From Acidihalobacter sp. (GTDB taxonomy: Bacteria > Pseudomonadota > Gammaproteobacteria > DSM-5130 > Acidihalobacteraceae), in the NCBI GenBank assembly GCA_027013225.1, contig JALUXU010000067.1, positions 1 to 64,000 on the forward strand: a DNA stretch of 64,000 nt. Reading direction: 5' to 3'. The position numbers were made by a program, and so were the translations under genes. The stretch's first letter is position 1, and each line of letters opens with the position of its first letter. A model generated the notes under the pieces. That model was given only the letters and a program-made list of their open reading frames with translations. It was not told where the DNA came from and did not search any database. Below, one piece after another: positions 55,564 to 64,000 of this stretch.

Positions 55564-56586
55564 ATGAAAATCATCAAGATCCTGGCCGCGAGCGCGGCTA
55601 TTGCCAGTTTGAGCATGGCAGCAAACGCCCATGCGGGCAAGACCCTGGATGCCGTCAAGGCAAAGGGCTATGTGCAATGCGGCGTCAATACCGGACTGCC
55701 CGGCTTTTCCAGCGTCAACAGCCAGGGTAAGTGGACTGGATTGGACGTGGATGTATGCCGTGCCATCGCCGCTGCCGTGTTCGGTGATGCAAGCAAGGTG
55801 CATTACACGCCGTTGACGGCCAAGGAGCGGTTCACCGCCCTGCAATCGGGCGAGATCGATGTGCTGTCGCGCAACACCACCTGGACCATGACCCGCGATA
55901 CTTCGCTCGGTCTGAGCTTCACCGGCGTTAACTATTACGATGGTCAGGGCTTTCTGGTAAAGAAATCGCTAGGCGTTAACAGTGCCAAACAGCTCAACGG
56001 CGCCACCTTCTGTATCCAGGCGGGCACCACCACGGAGCTGAATCTAGCCGATTACATGCGCTCGCATCACATGAAATATCAGGCGGTGACCTTTGATACC
56101 TCCGACGCCACGGCCAAGGCCTTCGACAACGGCCGTTGTGATGTATTGACCTCCGACCAGTCCCAACTCTATGCGCTTCGTACTCAGCTCAAAAATCCCG
56201 CCAGCGCCGTTGTTTTGCCCGAGGTGATTTCCAAGGAGCCTTTGGGTCCGGTGGTGCGCTCCAACGACATCGAATGGTTCAACCTGGTTAAATGGGTTGG
56301 CTTTGCCATGAAAAACGCCGAGTGGCTGGGTGTGACCTCGAAGAACGTGGCCGAGATGAAAAAGAGCTCCAACCCGAATATCCAGCGCTTGTTGGGGGTG
56401 TCGGGCGACTTCGGCAAAATGATAGGGGTATCCAACGACTGGGCCTACAACATCGTCGCCCAAGTGGGCAATTATGGTGAGTCCTTCGAGCGCAACGTAG
56501 GCATGGATTCTCCGCTCAAGATCAAACGCGGACTGAATGCGCTGTGGACTCAAGGCGGTATTCAGTATGCACCGCCGATCCGCTGA
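55564..56586 (+). CDS. aapJ: general L-amino-acid ABC transporter substrate-binding protein (AapJ)
   Basis: This periplasmic binding protein has 340 residues and a signal peptide (IIKILAASAAIASLSMAANAHA). The mature part fits the AapJ/BztA group: GVNTGLPGFSSVNSQGKWTGLDVDVC, SRNTTWTMTRDTSLGLSF and RCDVLTSDQSQLYALR. A good ribosome binding site (AAGGGGT) precedes the ATG at 55564. The complex takes up a broad range of amino acids including Glu and Asp. It is followed by two permease genes and an ATPase, so the transporter is complete. Confidence 0.93.
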   Translation: MKIIKILAASAAIASLSMAANAHAGKTLDAVKAKGYVQCGVNTGLPGFSSVNSQGKWTGLDVDVCRAIAAAVFGDASKVHYTPLTAKERFTALQSGEIDVLSRNTTWTMTRDTSLGLSFTGVNYYDGQGFLVKKSLGVNSAKQLNGATFCIQAGTTTELNLADYMRSHHMKYQAVTFDTSDATAKAFDNGRCDVLTSDQSQLYALRTQLKNPASAVVLPEVISKEPLGPVVRSNDIEWFNLVKWVGFAMKNAEWLGVTSKNVAEMKKSSNPNIQRLLGVSGDFGKMIGVSNDWAYNIVAQVGNYGESFERNVGMDSPLKIKRGLNALWTQGGIQYAPPIR

Positions 56587-56635
56587 TCAGGCATTGTCGC
56601 CCACCGTCGTTTACCACTGAATAATTCAGCGATCT

Positions 56636-57811
56636 ATGGCGGATGGAGTGACTGATAAGACGCCATGGTGGTTGAACCAACGCCTGCGCGGTTTTTTTGC
56701 ACAGGCGTTGGTCATCGCCGTGACGGCGGGGTTTCTGGCCTTTCTGGCCTACAACACGCAGGTCAACATGCAGGCCCGGGGAATCACCAATTCCCTCGAT
56801 TTCTTCAGTCAGGAAGCGGGCTTTGGCATCATCCAGTCGCTGATACCCTACAGCCCGACCTCGACCTATGCCCAGGCCTTTCTCGTCGGCCTGACCAACA
56901 CCTTGTTCATTTCCGCCGTCGGCATCGTGCTCGCCACGCTGCTGGGGCTGCTGGTCGGCATCGCCCGCCTGTCATCCAACTGGCTGGTGTCCCGGCTCGC
57001 CGGCGCGTATGTGGAAATTTTCCGCAATACGCCCCTTTTGCTGCAGATATTCTTCTTCTACTTCGCCGTCATGCAGGCGCTGCCCGCGGTGCGCCAAAGC
57101 CTCGATGTCGGCGGGCTGATGTTCGTCAACAACCGCGGCGTCTATCTGCCAAGGCCGGTGCCGGAGCCCGCCTTCTGGGCGGTGGTCGGCGCCTTGTTCA
57201 TCGCTATCGCCGCCAGCTTGTGGCTGGCGCGCTGGGCCCGCCGCCGCCAGGAAGCGACCGGCCAGCCGTTTCCGGTGTTCTGGAGCGGGGCGGCGCTGGT
57301 CATCGTTCTGCCGCTGGTGGTGTATTTCATCGTCGGCCAGCCCCTGCGCTGGAGCGTGCCGCACCTGGCCGGCTTCAATTTCCGCGGCGGCATGGTCGCC
57401 ATCCCCGAGTTCACCGCCTTGCTGCTGGCGCTCACCATTTACACGGCCGCCTCCATCGCCGAGATCGTGCGCTCTGGCATTCAGGCGGTGAGCCACGGCC
57501 AGACCGAGGCCGCGCTGTCGCTGGGGCTGCCGCAATGGCGGGTGTTGCAGCTGGTGGTGCTGCCCCAGGCATTGCGGGTGATCATCCCGCCCATGACCAG
57601 TCAGTATCTCAATCTGACCAAGAACTCTTCCCTGGCCACTGCCGTGGGTTACCCCGACCTGGTCTCCGTGTTCGCCGGCACCACCCTCAACCAGACCGGA
57701 CAGGCCGTGGTGATCATCGGCATCACCATGGGGGTGTATCTGACTATCAGCTTGAGCATTTCCCTGCTGATGAATCTTTACAACAAACGCGTACGTCTGG
57801 TGGAGCGCTGA
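56636..57811 (+). CDS. aapQ: amino-acid ABC transporter permease (AapQ)
   Basis: This inner-membrane permease of 391 residues has about eight hydrophobic segments, with the HisMQ-type permease fold (NTPLLLQIFFFYF; ASIAEIVRSGIQAVSHGQTEAALSLGLPQWRVLQLVVLPQALRVIIPP; EAA-type loop). The large size and N-terminal extension are typical of the AapQ/BztB branch. The stop overlaps aapM by one base. The gene is strongly GC-rich. Confidence 0.93.
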   Translation: MADGVTDKTPWWLNQRLRGFFAQALVIAVTAGFLAFLAYNTQVNMQARGITNSLDFFSQEAGFGIIQSLIPYSPTSTYAQAFLVGLTNTLFISAVGIVLATLLGLLVGIARLSSNWLVSRLAGAYVEIFRNTPLLLQIFFFYFAVMQALPAVRQSLDVGGLMFVNNRGVYLPRPVPEPAFWAVVGALFIAIAASLWLARWARRRQEATGQPFPVFWSGAALVIVLPLVVYFIVGQPLRWSVPHLAGFNFRGGMVAIPEFTALLLALTIYTAASIAEIVRSGIQAVSHGQTEAALSLGLPQWRVLQLVVLPQALRVIIPPMTSQYLNLTKNSSLATAVGYPDLVSVFAGTTLNQTGQAVVIIGITMGVYLTISLSISLLMNLYNKRVRLVER

Positions 57812-58914
57812 TGGCTTACGTGCTCAAAGAGCGTCATCCCGATCTGCCGCCGCCGCGCAGCGAGGTCGGCGTGCTCGGCTGGTTGCGGCGGAATCTGTTT
57901 TCGACCTGGTACAATACGCTGTTCACGCTGGTCACGGCCTATCTGCTGTGGCTTGCGCTGCCGCCGTTTTTCGAGTGGGCCGTCCTCCATGCCCATTACG
58001 CTGGCGAAGGGCGCCAGGCCTGCGCCGGTGGTGGCGCCTGCTGGGTGTTCATCGGCGACCGCCTGCCGCAGTTCTTCTATGGCTTCTATCCTGCCGCTGA
58101 GCGCTGGCGCGTGGATCTGGGCTTTGCCCTGTTCGTGCCGCTGATCGCCTATCTGCATTTGCCGCGCGTGCGGTTCAAGCTGTGGGTGGGCGCATTCACG
58201 CTGTTCGTCTACCCCGTCATCGCCTATTACCTCTTCGCCGGCGGCGTGTTCGGCCTGCCGGCGGTGCCCACCAGCCAGTGGGGTGGCCTGATGCTGACCC
58301 TGATCCTGGCTTTTACCGGCATCGTTGGTGCCCTGCCGCTGGGTGTGTTGCTGGCTCTGGGAAGGCGCTCCAGCCTGCCGGTGCTGCGCAGTGTCTCAGT
58401 GGCCTTCATCGAGCTGTGGCGCGGCGTGCCCCTGATCACCGTATTGTTCATGTCCTCGGTGTTGCTGCCCCTGTTCCTGCCGACCGGGGTGGAGATAGAC
58501 AAGCTGTTGCGGGCACTGATCGCCATTGCCTTGTTCCAGGCCGCCTATATCGCCGAGGTGGTGCGCGGCGGTTTGCAGGCCATCCCCAAGGGTCAGTTCG
58601 AGGCGGCCCAGGCGCTGGGTCTGACCTATCCACAGTCCATGGCGCTGGTCATCATGCCGCAAGCCCTGAAGATCGCGATTCCCGGCATAATCGTGACCTT
58701 CATCGAGCTGTTCAAGGACACCAGCCTGGTGGTGATCATCGGCCTGATGGATCTGCTCGGCATTACTCAGGCCGCGCTGAACGATCCCAAATGGCTGGGC
58801 TTCGCCGCGGAGGGCTACTTGTTCGCCGGCCTGATCTACTGGATTTTCTGTTTCGGCCTGTCGCGTTACGGTCTCTATCTCGAGCGCCGTTTCCATACCG
58901 GCCATAGACGCTGA
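57811..58914 (+). CDS. aapM: amino-acid ABC transporter permease (AapM)
   Basis: This second permease subunit has 367 residues. The HisMQ-type loop is [43 protein letters not shown], followed by [19 protein letters not shown]. The N-terminal half contains extra hydrophobic segments and a loop with two cysteines (ACAGGGAC), as in AapM/BztC. It starts inside the aapQ stop (TGATG). A longer frame upstream exists only as a shadow of aapQ and is not part of the gene. Confidence 0.92.
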   Translation: MAYVLKERHPDLPPPRSEVGVLGWLRRNLFSTWYNTLFTLVTAYLLWLALPPFFEWAVLHAHYAGEGRQACAGGGACWVFIGDRLPQFFYGFYPAAERWRVDLGFALFVPLIAYLHLPRVRFKLWVGAFTLFVYPVIAYYLFAGGVFGLPAVPTSQWGGLMLTLILAFTGIVGALPLGVLLALGRRSSLPVLRSVSVAFIELWRGVPLITVLFMSSVLLPLFLPTGVEIDKLLRALIAIALFQAAYIAEVVRGGLQAIPKGQFEAAQALGLTYPQSMALVIMPQALKIAIPGIIVTFIELFKDTSLVVIIGLMDLLGITQAALNDPKWLGFAAEGYLFAGLIYWIFCFGLSRYGLYLERRFHTGHRR

Positions 58915-58924
58915 GGGTTTTCGC

Positions 58925-59689
58925 ATGAACGCGGATGCACGCAACGCCGCCGCCGCCGAAGTCGTAATCGACATAGAAGGGCTGCACAAGTGGTATGGAG
59001 AATTCCATGTCCTCAAGGACATCAATCTCAAGGTAAGCCGCGGCGAACGCATTGTCGTGTGCGGTCCCTCCGGTTCGGGCAAATCCACCCTCATCCGCTG
59101 CATCAACCACCTGGAAATCCACCAGAAAGGCCGTATCGTGGTCAATGGCGTCGAACTCAACGAAAACCTGAAAAACATAGAAACCATCCGCCGCGAGGTC
59201 GGGATGGTTTTCCAGCACTTCAATCTGTTCCCGCATCTCACCGTGCTCGATAACTGCACCCTGGCGCCGATCTGGGTGCGCAAGTTGCCCAAGAAGGAAG
59301 CGGTTGATACGGCCATGCATTATCTCAAGCGGGTCGGCATCGCCGAGCAGGCGAGCAAATATCCGGGGCAGCTGTCCGGCGGGCAGCAACAGCGGGTGGC
59401 CATCGCCCGCGCCCTATGCATGAAGCCGGAGGTGATGTTGTTCGACGAACCCACCTCGGCGCTGGATCCGGAAATGATCAAAGAGGTGCTGGACGTGATG
59501 GTGGGGCTGGCCGAGCAGGGCATGACCATGATCGTGGTGACCCACGAGATGGGCTTCGCCCGCCAGGTGGCGGATCGGGTGATCTTCATGGACCGCGGCG
59601 AAATCGTCGAGGAAAACGCGCCCGAGCCGTTCTTCACGCATCCGCAGTCGGAGCGCACTCAGCTATTTCTGAGCCAGATCTTGCACTGA
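58925..59689 (+). CDS. aapP: amino-acid ABC transporter ATPase (AapP)
   Basis: This ATPase of 254 residues powers the Aap transporter. Walker A is [14 protein letters not shown], the Q-loop region is [13 protein letters not shown], the signature is [15 protein letters not shown], and Walker B is [13 protein letters not shown]. The closing H-loop is [11 protein letters not shown]. It starts 10 bases after aapM and ends three bases before the stop of the convergent gene. Confidence 0.95.
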   Translation: MNADARNAAAAEVVIDIEGLHKWYGEFHVLKDINLKVSRGERIVVCGPSGSGKSTLIRCINHLEIHQKGRIVVNGVELNENLKNIETIRREVGMVFQHFNLFPHLTVLDNCTLAPIWVRKLPKKEAVDTAMHYLKRVGIAEQASKYPGQLSGGQQQRVAIARALCMKPEVMLFDEPTSALDPEMIKEVLDVMVGLAEQGMTMIVVTHEMGFARQVADRVIFMDRGEIVEENAPEPFFTHPQSERTQLFLSQILH

Positions 59690-59692
59690 ATT

Positions 59693-60316
59693 TTATTCGT
59701 CCAGGAACCTTGCCAAGGCGGCTTTGATCATCTCGCTGGCACCGGGTCCGTAGCGCGTATGGCCGGGTTCGAACACGTCGGTAAAGGCGTATTCGAAAGC
59801 AAGGTCCTGAACACCCAGCGAGCCGAATAGACGGTTCTCCGCGCTGTAGTCCTCGGCGTGTGGAACGAGCGTTGGCCAACCATCATCGCCCGGCTCCAGG
59901 GCGGGGCCGAAGAACATCACGCCAGGCTTGTTTTTCAGGCGTAGCGCACAGGTGCCGACAGTTACGCCGGACATGGGAAGAAAATCAATGGTGCGGGTCA
60001 GTTTGTTGCGTTTGCTGTCCAGGGTTATATCCACATGCCCCTCGATGAGAGCGGCTTCTGGCTCGCTGCTGATGCTTTCTGCGCCGCTGGCCGTGCGCCA
60101 GAGGTCGAGGTCCCGGGCGCCACGATGGCTGGGCAAAAAAATGTATTTAAGCGGCGAGATCGCTTGCAGCCTGGCCAGCAAAGGCTCATCGAAACCGGGC
60201 GTGTTGACCAAAATCCCTTCGGCCTTGTGGTCGGTGATGTAATACACCGCTGGCCCTGACGCATCCAGAATGCGCCAGAGAGTACGGTCACGCAATTCCA
60301 GGAGTTTCTCAAGCAT
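59693..60316 (-). CDS. degenerate metallo-beta-lactamase-like protein
   Basis: A soluble protein of 207 residues. Its beta-strand pattern (YITDHKAEGILVNTPGF, then LKYIFLPSHRGARDLDLWR, then a glycine-rich end) recalls the metallo-beta-lactamase fold, but the metal-binding HxHxDH is replaced by SHRGARDLD. It is therefore probably non-metal or non-catalytic. The start at 60316 is preferred because AAGGAAAAG lies upstream; a longer frame would overlap the acyltransferase gene. The gene overlaps plsC by eight bases. Family assignment is weak; the gene call is firm because of its position and ribosome binding site. Confidence 0.5.
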   Translation of the reverse strand: MLEKLLELRDRTLWRILDASGPAVYYITDHKAEGILVNTPGFDEPLLARLQAISPLKYIFLPSHRGARDLDLWRTASGAESISSEPEAALIEGHVDITLDSKRNKLTRTIDFLPMSGVTVGTCALRLKNKPGVMFFGPALEPGDDGWPTLVPHAEDYSAENRLFGSLGVQDLAFEYAFTDVFEPGHTRYGPGASEMIKAALARFLDE

Positions 60317-61037
60317 TTTCTTTTCCTTGTGCTTCGAGTTCAGCCGTGCGTTTTTTGATCCAGGCTTCGGCTTCGGCATTGATTTCCTCGGCATTGCGCC
60401 CGCGACTTTCGATCACCGGGCCAATGGAAACGGTGATCGTCCCGGAGCGTTGCGGTAAGCTTTTGCGAGGCCAGAATAAACCGGCATTGTGCGCGACGGG
60501 TACCACCGGTGCTCCTGTATGCTCGGCCAGCCGCGCCGCGCCCCCCTTGAATCGTTTGTGCTCGCCCACTGCGGCGCGGGTGCCCTCGGGAAAGATAATC
60601 AACCAGATGCCACGGCGCAAACGCTCGGCGCCCTGGGCCAATAACTGCTCTCCCGCCTTGCGTCCTTTGGAGCGATCTATGGCGATGGGGTCCAGTAAGG
60701 CCAAGCCCCAGCCGAACAGAGGCAGGCGCAGCAACTCGCGTTTGAGAACCCAGGTTTGCGGTGGGAACATCTTCTGGAAGGCGAAGGTTTCCCATGCGGA
60801 CTGATGCTTGGCCATGACAATGGCCGCTTCCTGGGGAAGATTCTCTTCGGTTTCAATGCGGTAACGGATGCCACACAGCCGTTCGAGCAGCCACAGTGAA
60901 AAGCGCGTCCACTGGGTGATGACGCGGTAGCGGGTATAAAAATCCGTAAAAGGGCGCATGATCAAGCCGGCGGTGACAAAAGGGACGGTCGCGCCGAGAA
61001 TCACGACGAGCCATACCCAAGCGCGCAGACGCCTCAT
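60309..61037 (-). CDS. plsC: 1-acyl-sn-glycerol-3-phosphate acyltransferase (PlsC family)
   Basis: This membrane-associated acyltransferase of 242 residues adds an acyl chain to lysophosphatidate or a related acceptor. Motif I is AKHQSAWETF, where Glu takes the place of the Asp in the family HxxxxD. Motif II is LKRELLRLPLFGWGL and motif III is IIFPEGTRAAVGE. The N-terminus has a membrane helix (VWLVVILGATVPFVTAGLIM). The start overlaps the gmhB stop by four bases (ATGA). Longer frames upstream are shadows of gmhB. Confidence 0.9.
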   Translation of the reverse strand: MRRLRAWVWLVVILGATVPFVTAGLIMRPFTDFYTRYRVITQWTRFSLWLLERLCGIRYRIETEENLPQEAAIVMAKHQSAWETFAFQKMFPPQTWVLKRELLRLPLFGWGLALLDPIAIDRSKGRKAGEQLLAQGAERLRRGIWLIIFPEGTRAAVGEHKRFKGGAARLAEHTGAPVVPVAHNAGLFWPRKSLPQRSGTITVSIGPVIESRGRNAEEINAEAEAWIKKRTAELEAQGKENA

Positions 61038-61579
61038 GTCTGTGCTCCCAAAATGAGATGATCGGCAGCCGCTGAAAGATCGTCGAACACCAGCACATCG
61101 CTGGGAAGTTTCCCTGAAGCCAGCGTGGATTTGCCCTTGCCGGTACGAACCAGCATCGGACGGGCATTGGCTTTGCGTGCGGCTTCGATATCCCGCAAGG
61201 AATCTCCGATCGCCGGCACACCGCTCAGATCGAGGCCGTAGTGTTTTGCGATCTGTGTGAACAGACCCGTATTCGGCTTGCGGCAATCGCAACCTTCCCC
61301 GGGGCCGTGGGGACAAAAGAACACGGTATCGAGACGCCCATTGCATTGGGCCAGCAGATGATTCATTTTTTCGTGCATGGCGGCGAGCGTTTCCAAATTG
61401 AAGAAACCGCGTGCGATCCCGGATTGATTGGTGGCGACGACCACCGTGAAGCCCGCTGAATTGAGTCGCGCAATGGCTTCCAGGCTTCCGGGGATAGGTA
61501 TCCATTCCTCGGGGGATTTTATGTAGGCATCGGAGTCCTGGTTGATGACGCCGTCGCGATCGAGAATGACGAGTTTCAT
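61034..61579 (-). CDS. gmhB: D-glycero-beta-D-manno-heptose-1,7-bisphosphate 7-phosphatase
   Basis: This HAD-superfamily phosphatase has 181 residues and acts in LPS heptose synthesis. Motif I is VILDRDGVINQDSD, then VVATNQSGIARG, and the zinc loop CPHGPGEGCDCRKP. Further motifs are IGDSLRDIEAA and the C-terminal end. This is the GmhB signature. It sits between glyS and plsC with four-base overlaps on both sides, as found in many gammaproteobacteria. Confidence 0.94.
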   Translation of the reverse strand: MKLVILDRDGVINQDSDAYIKSPEEWIPIPGSLEAIARLNSAGFTVVVATNQSGIARGFFNLETLAAMHEKMNHLLAQCNGRLDTVFFCPHGPGEGCDCRKPNTGLFTQIAKHYGLDLSGVPAIGDSLRDIEAARKANARPMLVRTGKGKSTLASGKLPSDVLVFDDLSAAADHLILGAQT

Positions 61580-63654
61580 GTTTGCAGGCGAGCGATGTCA
61601 GCGGTACTCAGAAACAGTTCGGACAATCTGGCCAGGATAGCCAAGCGGTTTTCACGCTCGAGATCATCTTCGCTCATGACCATTACCTCATCGAAAAAGG
61701 TATCGATCGGTTCTCGCAAGGCAGCTAGGCGGTGCAGGGCCTGCTCATAACGTCCACTGGTAAATAGAGGCGCGGTATCGGCTTCAGCCTCGCGCAAGGC
61801 TTCAAACAGGCGTCGCTCGGCGGGTTCTTTCAGGATCTCGGCGCTTATCCCTCGTTCCCTGACGCCGCCTGCCTGACGCAGGATGTTGGCGATGCGCTTG
61901 TTTGCAGCCGCCAGACTTTCGGCTTCGCGCAAGGTGCGGAAGCTCTTAACGGCCTGTACCCGTCGATCGAAATCGTTGAGCTTCAGAGGACGAACCGCCA
62001 GAACAGCCTCGACCACATCGGCAGGAATGCCACGCTCGGCATAGTACCCAGGCAGTCGCTCCATGATGAAATCGAAGACTTCATCTATGGCAGGCTCGGT
62101 ATCGGCGCGATCGGCCAATTGAGATGCAGCAAGGCCAAGCAGTTCGTAGAGATTCAGATCGAGGTTGCGTTCGATGAGGATGCGCACCACACCAAGGGCC
62201 GCGCGGCGCAGGGCAAAGGGGTCTTTTGTGCCACTCGGACGCTGGCCGATGGCAAAGATGCCAATCAAGGTGTCCAGTTTTTCGGCTAGGGAAAGCGCTT
62301 GGCCGATAGGTTGGGTGGGCAGCGCGCCGCCGGCATGCGCGGGCCGGTACTGATCTTCGATGGCTTGTGCCACCACTTCAGATTCGCCGTCATGCAAGGC
62401 GTAATAGCGCCCCATCGTGCCTTGCAGCTCGGGGAACTCGAATACCATGCTGGTGACCAGGTCGCATTTGGCCAATTCACCAGCCCGCCGCCCGCTTGCG
62501 GGATCGGCCCCAAGGCGATCAGCAATGGCGGCGGCCAGTTTGGCCAAGCGTTCGCTTTTGTCGAACAGTGTGCCCAGACGTTTTTGAAATACCATGCCTT
62601 TGAGTGCCGCGCGCCGGGACGCCAGCGAAGCGCGCCTGTCTTGCTGCCAGAAGAATTCGGCATCCTGCAGGCGCGGCCGGATGACGCGCTCATTGCCTTT
62701 ACGAATCTGATCGGGGTCGCGGCTTTCGATGTTGGCGACGGTGATAAAGCGGGCTATGAGGCGGCCGGCCGCGTCCAGTACGGGGAAATAGCGCTGATTG
62801 TCGATCATGGTCGTAATCAGCGCTTCTTGAGGCACGTCCAGAAAACGCTCATCGAAACTGCCGGCCAAGGCGACCGGCCACTCGACCAGAGCAGTGACCT
62901 CGTCGAGGAGATCTTCGTCGAGCATCGGGTGCCCGCCAAGTTCCTCGGCCAATGCCTTGACCTGCGCCTCGATGGATTCGCGCCGCATGTCGAAATCAGC
63001 TAGAACCCGGCCTTCGGTTTCCAGGGTGCGCGCATAGTCTTGCGGCGAGCGGATGGGCAGTGGGCCCGGGTGATGAATGCGGTGCCCCTGGGTTTCGCGG
63101 CGGGGGGTTACTCCCAGAATGTCACATTCGATGAGGGTCTCGCCCAACAGCAGCACCGCCCAGTGCACGGGGCGTACGAATTCGATCGTACCCGCTCCCC
63201 AGCGCATGCGTTTGGCAATGGGCAGCCGAGCCAGTGCCTGAGTGAGAATCTCGGGAAGCAAGTCGGCGGTTTCACGGCCTGGCTCATGCACCTTGGCGCC
63301 CAGCCAAGTGCCCTTGGGCGTTTCCAGACGTTCGAGTTGCGAAACATCCAGACCCAGTGATGCCGCGAATCCACGCGCCGCCTGAGTGGGATTGCCCTTG
63401 GTGTCGAAAGCGGCTTTCAGCGGCGGTCCGCGGCGCTCGATGTGGCGGTCGGGTTGGCGCAGACCAAGGTTTTCGATGTGTATCGCGAGACGGCGTGGGG
63501 TAGCGTAGACATGGCGGCCGCCAAAGGGTAGGCCGGCCGATTCCAGGGCAGTGGCGAGTTCGTGGTCAAGCGCCTCCGCTAACGGCTTGAGTGACTTCGG
63601 CGGCAGTTCCTCGGTGCCGATTTCGAACAATAGGTCGGCGTGCGAATCAGGCAT
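61576..63654 (-). CDS. glyS: glycyl-tRNA synthetase beta subunit
   Basis: This beta subunit of the alpha2-beta2 type GlyRS has 692 residues. The N-terminus is [19 protein letters not shown], with [15 protein letters not shown] in the middle and a C-terminal anticodon-binding domain. I start it at 63654; an upstream extension lies inside glyQ. The ATG overlaps the glyQ stop by eight bases, and its own stop overlaps gmhB by four, so the whole set is one operon. Confidence 0.95.
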   Translation of the reverse strand: MPDSHADLLFEIGTEELPPKSLKPLAEALDHELATALESAGLPFGGRHVYATPRRLAIHIENLGLRQPDRHIERRGPPLKAAFDTKGNPTQAARGFAASLGLDVSQLERLETPKGTWLGAKVHEPGRETADLLPEILTQALARLPIAKRMRWGAGTIEFVRPVHWAVLLLGETLIECDILGVTPRRETQGHRIHHPGPLPIRSPQDYARTLETEGRVLADFDMRRESIEAQVKALAEELGGHPMLDEDLLDEVTALVEWPVALAGSFDERFLDVPQEALITTMIDNQRYFPVLDAAGRLIARFITVANIESRDPDQIRKGNERVIRPRLQDAEFFWQQDRRASLASRRAALKGMVFQKRLGTLFDKSERLAKLAAAIADRLGADPASGRRAGELAKCDLVTSMVFEFPELQGTMGRYYALHDGESEVVAQAIEDQYRPAHAGGALPTQPIGQALSLAEKLDTLIGIFAIGQRPSGTKDPFALRRAALGVVRILIERNLDLNLYELLGLAASQLADRADTEPAIDEVFDFIMERLPGYYAERGIPADVVEAVLAVRPLKLNDFDRRVQAVKSFRTLREAESLAAANKRIANILRQAGGVRERGISAEILKEPAERRLFEALREAEADTAPLFTSGRYEQALHRLAALREPIDTFFDEVMVMSEDDLERENRLAILARLSELFLSTADIARLQT

Positions 63655-64000
63655 TGGCCGACTCCTTTTCATCCTTGAGCAAGGGAAAGCCCAACGCTTC
63701 GCGGGTGGCCAGGTAGCGTTTGGCGATGGCGCGGGCAAGGGTACGGACGCGAAGTATGTAGCGCTGGCGTTCAGTCACTGAAATGGCCTGGCGCGCATCA
63801 AGCAGATTGAAGGTATGAGACGCTTTTAGCATTTGCTCGTAGGCGGGCAGTGGCAATCCTGCTTCGATCAGGCGCAGGCTTTCCCGCTCGCAGGTGTCAA
63901 ACCAGGTGAACAGGGCATCAGTAGCGGCGATTTCGAAGTTATAGCGCGATTGTTCGACCTCGTTCTGATGAAACACATCGCCGTAAGTGATGATTCCATG
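63647..64000 (-). CDS. glyQ: glycyl-tRNA synthetase alpha subunit (partial)
   Basis: This catalytic alpha subunit is cut by the window end. The readable ~117 C-terminal residues contain [19 protein letters not shown] then [79 protein letters not shown], each stretch typical of GlyQ. An internal Met at 63976 is not the start, because the family sequence continues upstream to the window edge. Confidence 0.95.
   Translation of the reverse strand, partial: HGIITYGDVFHQNEVEQSRYNFEIAATDALFTWFDTCERESLRLIEAGLPLPAYEQMLKASHTFNLLDARQAISVTERQRYILRVRTLARAIAKRYLATREALGFPLLKDEKESANA

Noticed and set aside
56665-57810. A long plus-strand frame continuing in front of aapM
   Set aside because: It runs over aapQ in another frame and is Gly/Ala/Arg-rich; aapM properly begins at 57811 inside the aapQ stop.
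60400-61500. Frames extending plsC upstream to about 398 codons
   Set aside because: The extra part is out of frame over gmhB and has no family residues; the ATGA overlap marks the real plsC start.

Overview
The window looks like chromosomal DNA of a gammaproteobacterium. The evidence is the atpIBEFHAGDC-glmU-glmS block, two-subunit glycyl-tRNA synthetase (glyQ/glyS), the metX-metW pair, proC-yggT-yggU, priA, hrpA, an EmrRAB-type module and a PhoPQ/SlyB-like module. A DsrE-type domain and a dead rhodanese gene would fit a sulfur-oxidising relative, but that is only a weak inference. No phage, plasmid backbone or CRISPR array is visible. Base composition is mosaic by eye: metX-metW-VanZ and the aap operon are very GC-rich, while the atp operon and the kinase/PilT/sigma segment are clearly less so.

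Layout. 1-5.5 kb: a HEAT-repeat Ser/Thr kinase, two PilT-like ATPases, and a convergent ECF sigma factor with an unusual anti-sigma/DsrE fusion. 5.7-9.1 kb: metX-metW, converging on a TerB/VanZ pair. 9.2-19.6 kb: a phosphate block (Pho box, pstS, attenuator, pstC, pstA, but no pstB or phoU), then queC, a Rof-like gene, argS, a SPOR protein and hrpA. 19.6-21 kb: a secreted Ser/Gly/His-rich protein encoded by a GC-triplet tract, and an integrase fragment. 21-31.6 kb: the complete F1Fo ATP synthase operon behind a near-consensus sigma-70 promoter, then glmU and glmS. 31.6-33.4 kb: an IS30-family element inside a decayed glutathione S-transferase gene. 33.4-41.3 kb: dcd, mrp/apbC, metG and a giant FAD/Fe-S oxidoreductase. 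41.4-46 kb: an envelope module (glycine-zipper lipoprotein-like protein, PepSY protein, PhoP/PhoQ-like pair), a secreted coiled-coil protein and a rhodanese pseudogene. 46.2-50.5 kb: a small protein with its own terminator, dsbB, a phosphatase-like protein without its catalytic loop, and a MarR-EmrA-EmrB efflux operon with a palindromic operator. 50.9 kb: elongator tRNA-Met. 51.5-55.4 kb: priA, proC, yggT, yggU. 55.5-59.7 kb: the aapJQMP amino-acid ABC transporter. 59.7-64 kb, minus strand: glyQ-glyS-gmhB-plsC and a degenerate metallo-beta-lactamase-like gene.

Most of the window is housekeeping. The most unusual pieces are the anti-sigma factor fused to a probably periplasmic DsrE domain (4181-4927), the linked HEAT-kinase and PilT-like ATPase pair (77-4164), the low-complexity secreted protein (19976-20479), and several decaying or stripped-down genes beside mobile-element debris. 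No tools were available, so all family calls come from motifs read by eye.
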